A stretch of 64,000 bases of DNA from Arabidopsis thaliana (Eukaryota; Streptophyta; Magnoliopsida; Brassicales; Brassicaceae), in NCBI RefSeq assembly GCF_000001735.4, contig NC_003070.9, positions 8,556,001-8,620,000 on the forward strand, given 5' to 3'. Shown piece after piece: positions 24,566 to 33,546 of this stretch; within the stretch, counting starts at the first letter, position 1, and each line of letters begins with the position of its first letter. The translations under genes and the position numbers were made by a program. Under the pieces are notes generated by a model that was given only the letters and a program-made list of their open reading frames with translations, was not told the DNA's origin and searched no databases.

Positions 24566-26413
24566 CTACTGAAATAGTATACTAGTAGAGATGTTGATGC
24601 GAAAGGATCCAAGTTTAGGAAAGATTCTGGTGAAATCCGCTCTCAAATCTTCATGGTAATAGAGAAGATCACAGACCTGCAAGATGTATTATATAACCAA
24701 ATTAAACCAAGTACTAAAGAAAGAAATGCAAACACAAAATAGCCCACCAAGAACCTACCTCCTCGTGCACCTCTTTCCGTGACTTCTTTCCTTCCTTATA
24801 CATTGTCATTATCGAGTGAAATGACCCAACTACATGAGTATCGATTCTCTGAAACCTTGTCTGCAGATCCGAAAATTTTGTTATATAAACTCACAAGTTA
24901 GCAAAGGAGGTAAGTAATATCAGACATGGTACCATCATTTTATATACCTTAAGCTTGTTCATAAAGTTCAATTCATCAGTGTGTGTAGGTTTCTCAGCCT
25001 CGGAAGGGATGGTTCTTCTAGCCTTTGTTGGAAGCTTGTTCATAAAGTTCAATTCATCAGTGTGTGTAGGTTTCTCAGCCTCGGAAGGGATGGTTCTTCT
25101 ACGCTTTGTTGGAAGCTTGTTCATAAAGTTCAATTCATCAGTGTGTGTCGGTTTCTCAGCCTCGGAAGGGATGGTTCTTCTACGCTTTGGTGGAAGCTTG
25201 TTCATAAAGTTCAATTCATCAGTGTGTGTAGGTTTGTCAGCCTCGGAAGGGATGGTTCTTCTAGCCTTTGGTGGAATAATGGTTATCTTAAGCTTCACAG
25301 GGATGGTTCTGCTAGCCTCGGGACGGGCGGTTCTTTTACCCTTAGCCTTGTGAGGAATTGTTGATTTAGCCGCAGGCAGGAGGATGGCCCTTAAACCAAG
25401 AAGCAGATTCCGGTGATCTTTCGTGAGTTCGTCCACTCTTGCAATGACACTATCGGCATCGAGTCTACAAAGAAATTAGTAACATCAGAATCAGTTCACA
25501 TGTGTGTTTGTTGTGTAGATTGAGACATGAAATTAAGAGAAAATCAAATGTACATGGAGAAAATAATCCATACCTACGAGCTTTATAATCATTCAAGAGC
25601 TTGAGAAACTCGGCATATTTTGCAGGCTCATCATGAAATGCTTCCTTCACAGAATCTATGTATGAACGTGCATCATCGAGAGTTTTCTCTAGTGGTACAC
25701 TTTTTCCAAACATGGTTCGAGATTTCCTTAACTCTTTGTTCGCATCAGGAGGGATGGTTCTATCAACCTTGGATAAGACGAGAAACTTCTTGTGCACCTT
25801 CTTTACCGACTTCTTCCCCTCATCAATCTTTTTCGTCATTGGGGGAAATACAAGACTATCAAGGCACTGCAGATATATATAGATTTGCTTAATACAAAAC
25901 ACAAGCTAGGAAAAGAGGAAATGTCAAAATGATATTTCCATAGGAGTATTCATCATCTTTAGCGATTCTATACCTTAAGCTTCTTCTTCCTATGATTCTC
26001 ACGATTAGCACGTTTCTTTTTGGCATCAACAGACTCATGGCGTTGCTCAACCTTGGGAGGGATGGTTATCTCAGCCTCGGGAAAGAAGACTTTTGAACCA
26101 AGATGCAGCTTGGGGTTCCCACTAATAAGTTCGTTGATTCTTGCAGTGATCCTATCTTTCTCAACTCTACAAAGAGAACTAACAACATCAGAAAAAAATT
26201 CGACAAGATGCTTGTTTTGTTGTGTAGACTCGCAGTTGAATTTAAGACCAAAACCAAACATAACAATACATACCTATCATCACGAACTTCATTCAAGCGC
26301 ATTCTAAACTCGTCAAATTTTGCAGGTTCATCATGAAATTCTTCCTTCACAGATTCAATGTATGAAACAGCATCAGCCATAGTAGGCTCCTGTGATACAC
26401 TTCTTCCAACCAT
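24566..26413 (-). CDS. Multi-PAH fusion protein with 27-residue tandem repeats (copy E)
   Basis: Six exons: 26413-26274 (140 bases), 26166-25974, 25866-25574, 25464-24948, 24860-24759, 24676-24566. They join without frame conflict to 451 residues. Exons 1-2 encode one PAH1 (DAVSYIESVKEEFHDEPAKF) ending in a Lys/Arg-rich stretch. Exon 3 starts with the remnant of a PAH2 exon (KKIDEGKKSVKKVHKK), then RTIPPDA, then a second PAH1 first half preceded by MFGKSVPLEKT. Exon 4 holds its second half and four 27-residue repeats with RRTIPSEAEKPTHTDELNFM. Exons 5-6 give PAH2 (TRFQRIDTHVVGSFHSIMTM). It is thus two or three PAH units fused in one reading frame; no HDAC-interaction region is present. An internal ATG at 25713 could start a shorter product of the second half. 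Two adjacent genes are the alternative, but the matching splice phases favour one. Confidence 0.75.
24952..25275. repeat. Four tandem 81-bp repeats inside copy E exon 4
   Basis: The plus-strand text AGCTTGTTCATAAAGTTCAA starts at 24952, 25033, 25114 and 25195, exactly 81 bases apart, and the copies are nearly identical. Since 81 is 27 codons, the array keeps frame. Each unit contains a copy of the helix that normally joins PAH1 to PAH2 (NFMNKLP) plus one RTIPSEA motif. Confidence 0.95.
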
Positions 26414-28038
26414 GGCTAAACCCTCCAAGAAAAAAAAAGAATTTGTGTTCAGTAAAACAGATCAAATCATTGAATCTAAACCTATTAATACTTTTTCTTT
26501 ACTATAAAGTCTCATTACTCAACAATTGCATGTATTTGTCAAAACCCTAATCAAATACAACATTGGATTCGAAGCGTCAATGTCACTCTCAACGATATAT
26601 AAGTCAAAAAATTAAGCGAACGTCAGGGGAATTTCATATACAGCAGCAACGAGCCAAGAACTCGATAGTAACTAAACCCTAATCGTCCGGTGAATACAGA
26701 ATTCAATTGAACGAAAATCGAAAGAGGAACCAAGTATAATTACCGAATTTGGCAAATTAGCAAGGAGGTTCTTCTTCGTTAGAGTAATGGAGCTTTAAGG
26801 TTTCTTCCAGAAGCAAATCCACAGAGACTGATTTGTTTTTGTTTTTTTTTGGTCAAAAGAGTTTTTATCTGCTTTTTATACAAATCTAGAGAACCTTGAA
26901 GATCAAGTAATTGAGAAAACTAATGGAGGATATGTTCAAGTAAAATAAATTATTTTAATTTTAGTTTAAATCCAATGGAGGATATTAATGTACATATTTT
27001 TAGGGATATCAATGTACATATTTTTAGGGATATTTTTAGTAATTTTTAGTAGATAATTTACAAAACAAGTTTGAATTAGATATTTAAAATATTTTCAATA
27101 AAAAGTGTGAATAATTAAAAACATATTTCATAAAAATCATATTTGAACAAAATCATAACAAATTTTACTTGAATTATCCAATTGACTACTAATTATTTGA
27201 AAATTTGTTGTTATTAGACTTACTTGATTTTTGTTTAAAACCAATGGAGGATATTAATGTAAATTTTTTTAGGGATATATTCCAAAACTATTTTTTCGTG
27301 GATAATTTACAAAAGAAGTTTGAATTAGATATTTAAAATATTTTCAATAAAAAGTGTGAATGATTAAAATCATATTTGAACAAAATCATAATAAATTTTA
27401 CTTGAATTATCCGATTGACTACTCAAATAAAATAATTTCTTTTAATTTTAGTTTAAAACCAATGGAGGATATTATTGTAAATATTTTTACGGATATATTC
27501 CAAAACTAATTTTTCGTGGATAATTTACAAAAGAAGTTTGAATTAGATGTTTAAAATATTTTCAATAAAAAGTGTGAATGATTAAAATCATATTTGAACG
27601 AAATCATGATAAAATTTACTTGAATTATCCGATTGACTTCTAATTATTTGATTTGTTGTGATTAGATTTACTTGATTTTTGTTTGCTCTGTAATTTTTGG
27701 CCATATATATAGGTTTGAGTAAAGGCTCTGTTCCTCTCTCTTTTTGTTTCTACATTAGACTAAGATGACCCCAAAATCTCATGTCTTCTTGGTAAGATTT
27801 AACAAACGAAATCATACACTCTCGTTTTAGTCTCTTATATTTACCCAAACCATTATGCATCTCATTGATCTCAAATATAGAAGCATATGAGTAAGAATCA
27901 AACTAATCTCAAATGTCTACAAATGATAACTATACACTCACTTCTCGTTAGAAAGAAGTACTCTTTTTGTCTCTTGTACCCCAAACATTATATTCCAAGC
28001 ATCCTAAAATAAAGCAGAGACAGTCTTCTATAATGTAC
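26414..28038. other. Spacer between PAH copies E and F
   Basis: Positions 26414 to about 26870 are the copy E leader (minus-strand donor near 26744). Positions 26937-27695 are the AT-rich tandem repeat. Positions 27700-28038 hold two versions of the shared PAH 3' flank (about 27775-27830 and 27890-27960), although only one gene follows. Confidence 0.6.
26937..27695. repeat. Three AT-rich tandem copies of a ~220-270 base unit
   Basis: Each unit contains CCAATGGAGGATATTA(A/T)TGTA (26972, 27241 and 27460, approximately), then ATAATTTACAAAA(C/G)AAGTT, then TTTAAAATATTTTCAATAAA and TTTACTTGAATTATCC. Spacing is about 270 and 220 bases. There is no coding potential. A shorter related fragment occurs near 34260-34300, next to another PAH copy. 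Confidence 0.85.
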
Positions 28039-29135
28039 TCATCTATCTCTAGCAGATTTTGACCCTGATGGACCAGTGGTTCTCTTGAAAACGTTTGAAA
28101 ACTCCATGACTAAATCTTCATGACCCTGAAGAAGTGCAACAACCTGCAAGCAAAGATAACAAAGCTAATCAAACCAAAGAGCTAAGAAGTGCAACACACA
28201 AAATGTCCCACCAAGAACCCTACCTCCTGGTACAAGTCATTTACGGATTTGTTTCCTTGTTGGTACATTGTCAATATCTCGAGAAATGACTCATATACAT
28301 GGCCATCATTCCCCTGGAACCTTGCCTGTACATCGATGAATTTGTTATCTTAAATCACAAGTTAGCGTAGAGGAAACACCAAAAATAGATTAGTTTACCC
28401 ATTTAGCATCCTGTATATACCTTAAGCTTGCTGATAAAATTTGCTACACGTATTCTTTTGTTATTATCAGGCTCAGCTTCGAGAGGGGTGGTTTTTGTAT
28501 CTCCAGTTGAGAGCAAGACACTGAAACCAAGAACCAGATTCCGGTGGTCTTTCATGAGTTCCGTCATCCTTGCAACGGCACTAGGAGCATCGACTCTACA
28601 AAGAGAGACTTAGTAACATCAGAATCAGTTCAGTTCACATGTGTGTGTTGTTTTGTAAGCAGAAATTAGGAGAAAATCAAATATAACATGGAGAAAATAA
28701 TTCATACCTACGGGCGCTATAATCATTCAAGATCTCGAGAAACTGAGCATATTTTGCAGGTTCATCACGAAATGATTCCTTCAAAGAATAGATGTATGAA
28801 CGTACATCATGAAATGTTTCCTTAGCCTCAGCTGGAAGGAAGGCATTGAAACGAAGTAGCAGATTCACGTGATCTTTCAAGAGTTCCCGCATCCTTGGAA
28901 CGACGGTAGCTAAATCGACTCTACAAAGAGAAAAATAACATGAGAATCAATCTCTCACATGTGTAGACTGTTTAAGAGCAAACCAAACATACCTATTAGC
29001 TCTTAAATCCAGCATGATGTCGAGAAACTCTCGATATTTTGCAGGTTGATCAGCCCCAAATGCTTCCTTCACAGCATTGATGTATGACGTCGCTTCATCA
29101 ATAGTAAACGCCGGTGATAAGCTTCCTCCAACCAT
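28039..29135 (-). CDS. PAH protein with duplicated PAH1 exon (SNL3-derived copy F)
   Basis: Five exons: 29135-28993, 28920-28708, 28595-28421, 28325-28224, 28143-28039, giving 245 residues with consistent phases. Exon 1 is a PAH1 first half (EATSYINAVKEAFGADQPAK). Exon 2 combines the PAH1 second half (VVPRMRELLKDHVNLLLRFN) with a second first half (VRSYIYSLKESFRDEPAKYA), as if the intron and exon 1 start of a neighbouring copy had been fused in. Exon 3 gives another second half ending in the VANFISKLK helix. Exons 4-5 give PAH2 (ARFQGNDGHVYESFLEILTM) and a basic tail. The HDAC-interaction region is absent. Length and position fit remembered At1g24230. Confidence 0.83.
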
Positions 29136-30430
29136 GGTCTAAAATTGGCCTAATCCATAAAGATTGAAGAGGTCTCAACTCATTGAAGAAACAGAAAATA
29201 GAGTGCATAAATACAAATCTTATTCCTCAAGAAACTTAATCCACCAAACAACACAATAGCCGAATTAGAAGAATCATGTCAAATTCATCGCAACAGGATC
29301 CTTAAGAAGATCCAGAATCAATCTCGAGTAGAAAGAAAAGAAAACAAAACCAAGAAGGATGAGCAAGAAACTAGAAAATTGCTCGAGCGCCTTTTAACCT
29401 AATCGTATCTGATGATGGAAGGAGAAGATGATCGTAACCCTAATCTTCCGGTGAGCGAAACTATGTTCAATCGAATGAGGAAGCAAGTATGTTACCGATA
29501 TATAAGCAGACCAAAGACGACAATGAACAAGAAGCAGCTTCGTCTTCGTCTTCTTCGCAGAGTAAGGGAGTTCAAGATTTCTAGAAGCAAAGTAAAACTT
29601 CAGAGACTTTTTTTAGAGTTTTTGTTCACGAGTCTATATTTATACTAGGGATTATCATATATTCATACTTGACTTCAATTTTTGTTGTAGTTGTAAAACT
29701 ATAATTTGTAAGAGAAAATTGAAACATAAATTTATAAAGATTTCTATATATCAAAGACGATGATGATGTGATATTTGTATTAATTTTAATCCTTGGTAAA
29801 TTCTTATATAAATTCGTAATTTATATAATTTAGGAAACATATTTGTTGTCATTAGATTTACTTGATCTTTATTTGGTTTGCTCTGTTTCTCTCTGTTTTC
29901 GTCTATACGTTGAACTCTGCTTTGACTTTTGAGTGCTTACACTCTCGCCTCTCGGTTTCTAACAAATATGACCCCAAACCAAAAATCATATATGTACATG
30001 CCAGAAGAAGAATCGACCTGAATTCAAATCTCTATAATATATGAAACAATACAATCACTTTTCACCTCAATGTTTTTTTTTTGTTAACATTGAGGTTTTC
30101 ATATGAGGTCATATCGATTTTGTTTTGAATTATTTTAGATTATGATTTCTACATGGATAGACAAGAGTTTTATTGTAAGTGCATGTATGTAATGATGTTC
30201 TGTTCTCTATACAATAAGCATCACACTAAACTCTTTCTAGCAAGAAGATGTCAAAGAAAAAAGAAAGGATGTATTTGATAAAAGCAAAAAATATCAGGGG
30301 TATATATGCAAATTACCAAAACAAAAATAAAGAAACCTGAAGGAGCAATGACAAGGGATTTGTTTTTCTCAAAATCTCTGAAAGCTTTTGGATATTTGTG
30401 ATCGCATAGATCGATTCCTTTTGCGGAGAA
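29136..30430. other. Spacer between copy F and the L19 gene
   Basis: Positions 29136 to about 29640 are the copy F leader (minus-strand donor near 29495). Another gene-less piece of the PAH 3' flank lies near 30010-30060 (GAATTCAAATCTCTATAATA). The L19 gene promoter must lie in the last few hundred bases, back-to-back with the PAH copies. Confidence 0.5.
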
Positions 30431-31970
30431 ATGCAATTGATTCGTGGCAGTACAAGGTTGCTTCAGAGGCATCGTTTCTCCATCTCCAACACTCTTCCTT
30501 TCACTTCTTCTTCTTGTGGAAGCTGGTCTGCTAATGAATCGAGGAAGCTAGGCTTTGATTCTTTCCCTAGTACTAGAGCTGCGACATATCTCATTAGCTC
30601 GTTGAAAAATGCCGGCTTTTCCTCTTTGGCAGTAGTACCTGTAAGCCATTGTCCTTCTCTGTCTTTGGTTTAAGATTGTTTTTTACTTCGTGTGGATTTG
30701 TAGAAATGTAGACGAGGTTTTGGTTGGTAATAGAGATCTTATGTCTAAATTGGTTTGAAAATTGCTAGGAATGTAAGAAAAACGAAAACTTTGATCTTGG
30801 GTTGGTCTCGCTGATTACTGATGAGTGTAGTCACTCTCCTAGCTTCAGATTCCACTGAATTCATCTTCCAAAAGCTCAGAGATCACTAAATAGAAAATGA
30901 ACTTAATCAATGATCTAAAGCTTTGTTGCTTGTTTTTCTTTTTAAGCTCTTTGTTGTTTTACTTGCAAGAGATGTAGATATAAAGGAACCAACTTCGTGC
31001 TCTTGTTACTTATTTTTCAGCTTTGACACTTAAGTTTTATGATTTCACATGTTGTTGTTCTACTTTATATGTTTTCTCTATGTTTTGGTCACCGTGATAT
31101 TTGGATTAGGCTTCTATGGGTTTAAGATGTTCTTGGGAATATTTTTTTGGCAGAAACAAAACTTTTCGTCGAGGTGTTTTTCCACCACTGGAGATTCTGT
31201 TCAAGGATCCCCTGAGTCAGATTGTGTTGTGCCTCAGAGAATCAAGTTTAAGCGGCTTGATAAAACCGCTAAGCATATTATGCAGGTACTACAACTCGAA
31301 CTTGACACTTGTATTTAGATATATCATGTAGACAAGGAAGCACCGATGTCACAATCCTCTGCAGATTGTAGACAAGGAAGCAGTTGAGGAAGTGAGAACT
31401 CTTAGAGAGATTCCAGAGATAAAGCCTGGTTACATTGTGCAGCTAAAAGTGGTAACTACTGTTGGCCTAGGTTGTAATTTCTTTTTCTTGGGTGAGTAAG
31501 ATCAAACTATCTTTCATCTTCTAAGTGAAACCTTTCATTTACTTTGTTTGAACAGGAAGTGCCTGAGAACAAGAGGCGTGTATCAATCGTAAAAGGCGTC
31601 GTCATAGCAAGGCGTAATGCTGGTCTCAACTCAACATTTAGAATTAGAAGGCTTGTTGCTGGAGTGGGCGTCGAATCCATGTTCCCCTTGTAAGTAACTT
31701 CAAGCTTCAAGCTTGTGCAGCCACTTTAATCTTTTTCTCTCAGACTTTTGTATATGACCATTAAGAGCCATTATTATAATCAAGAGCCACCATGTTTTGT
31801 ATGTTCTCTTTGTTTGCCTTGGTCATGGAAAATACTGATGTAAGTGGAGGTGTTTTGGTGACAGGTATTCCCCAAACCTGAGGGTGATTAAGGTGGTGGA
31901 CAAGAAGAAAGTAAGAAGAGCCAAGCTTTATTACCTCAGGGAAAAGGTCAATGCTCTCAAGAAGCATTAA
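30431..31970 (+). CDS. Ribosomal protein bL19 family, probably mitochondrial
   Basis: Five exons: 30431-30640, 31154-31285, 31365-31451, 31556-31689, 31865-31970, giving 222 residues. The bL19 core is clear: [40 protein letters not shown], then [31 protein letters not shown] and a basic end [16 protein letters not shown]. bL19 sits at the interface of the large and small subunits of bacterial-type ribosomes. The N-terminus ([20 protein letters not shown]) is rich in Arg and Ser with no acidic residue, typical of a mitochondrial presequence; a plastid target is less likely. This gene interrupts the PAH cluster and is on the opposite strand. Parts of intron 4 and the 3' end are duplicated near 37.0 kb. 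Probably At1g24240. Confidence 0.9.
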
Positions 31971-32441
31971 CAGCCTTAATAAGAATTAGCAGTCTACTCT
32001 TGTCTTTAAGAATTGAATTTGTGTAATCGTGAATCTCTTCAATTCTCTTGATAAGCCAATCATCACAAGCAGGTTAAATTGATCTTTCATGAGTTCACCT
32101 CTCTGTTTTTGTTTCTACGTTGAACTCTGTTTTTTGAGTGTTTCCCTTCTCAGTTTCTTATAAAAAGATTACCCTGAAAATAGCATATTGAACACCTCAA
32201 CATAAAAGAAACCTCAACAAAGAAACTATACACTCTCTTTTAGTCTCTTATACACCAATTCATTGTACACCTCAACATAGAAGCATAGCATATTTTTGAA
32301 TGTCATGTTAATCAAACAAAACTCTAATGTTTGCAAAAGAAAACTAAAAACACTCTCTTTTCGTGAGAAGCTCTACTTTCTTTTTCGTCTCTTATGGTAT
32401 ATTACAGTCTTCCAGTACTCTCCTTAGCTATCTGGCTATCT
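31971..32441. other. L19 3' flank meeting PAH copy G 3' flank
   Basis: The L19 gene and copy G converge here. Two copies of the PAH 3' flank text are present (about 32180-32250 and 32310-32400), one more than the number of genes. No other feature was seen. Confidence 0.55.
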
Positions 32442-33546
32442 CTAGACTCCAGTAGGTGGATCAGTCAAAATTTGTGAAAGCTCCATGACTAAATCGTCAT
32501 GACCCTGAACAAGTGCAACGACCTGCAAAAGATAACAAAGCAAATCAAACCAAAGAACTAAGAAAGTGCAACACACAACACAAAGTATCCTACCAAGAAG
32601 CCTACCTCCTGATACGCATCATGTTTGGACTTGTTTCCCTCACCGTACATTCTCATTATCTGAAGAACTGAGTCAACTACTTGACTACCATCGCCCTGAA
32701 ACCTTGCCTGCACATGGACAATTTTGTTACTTAAACCACAAGTTAACATATAGGAAACATCAAATGGTAACTATAAGCACTCTATACCTTAAGCTTCGTG
32801 GTAAAACTCGTTGTAGCTGAAAGGAAGACACAGAAACCAAAAAGCAGATTCAAGTGATCTTTCATGAGTTCCTCCACCCTAGCAATGACACAAGCGGCAT
32901 CGACTCTACAAAGAGACTTAGTAACATCAGAATCAATTCACATAATGTGTTTGTTCTGTAGACTGAAAAAATCAAACATAACATGGAGAAAAGAACTAAT
33001 ACATACCTGCGAGCTTTAAAATCTTTCAAGAGCTTAAGCATTTCCCCATATTTTGCAGGTTCATCATGAAAGGCTTCCTTCACAGCAATAAGGTATGAAG
33101 TCGCATCATCTATGGTAGGCTCCGGACGTGGTAGACTTCTTCCAACCACCTTTGGTGGTACTGGTACGCTTCTTCCAACCACCTTATGAAACTCTTCGCT
33201 AGCCTCGGGAGGTATGGTTAACTGATACTCAGGTGGAAGTAAGACATTTAAACCAAGACACAGACTCGGGTGATCTTTCAAGAGGTCCTGCATGCGTGCA
33301 CTGAAAGTAGGCATACCGATCCTACAAAGAGAAAAATAACATCAGAATCAATTCTCACATGTGTCATTGTTCTTTAGACTGTTTAAGAGCAAACCAAACA
33401 CACCTAGGAGCTGTAAAACCACGAAAGAGTCTTACAAACATTCCAAATCTTGCAGGTTCCATTTCCTGCAATGCGACCTCCACAGCATTGACGTATGCCT
33501 TTACATCTTCCAAAGATGACGCCGGTGATAAACTTCCTCCAGCCAT
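32442..33546 (-). CDS. PAH protein with duplicated PAH1 exon (SNL3-derived copy G)
   Basis: Five exons: 33546-33404, 33321-33007, 32905-32788, 32707-32606, 32522-32442, giving 252 residues with consistent phases. The layout is that of copy F: exon 1 is a PAH1 first half (DVKAYVNAVEVALQEMEPAR), and exon 2 fuses a second half (FSARMQDLLKDHPSLCLGLN) to another first half (TSYLIAVKEAFHDEPAKYGE). Exon 3 is a second half and exons 4-5 are PAH2. The linker in exon 2 contains TIPPEA plus two VVGRS units, recalling the MVGRS start of other copies. It ends without any HDAC-interaction region. Length and position fit remembered At1g24250. Confidence 0.85.

Noticed and set aside
24952-25275. Direct repeats that might suggest a CRISPR-like array
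   Set aside because: Units are contiguous, 81 bases long and coding; there are no unique spacers, and the host is a plant.
24955-25364. Two overlapping plus-strand frames with repeats
   Set aside because: They mirror the 81-bp coding repeat of PAH copy E; the minus frame fits the conserved exon structure.
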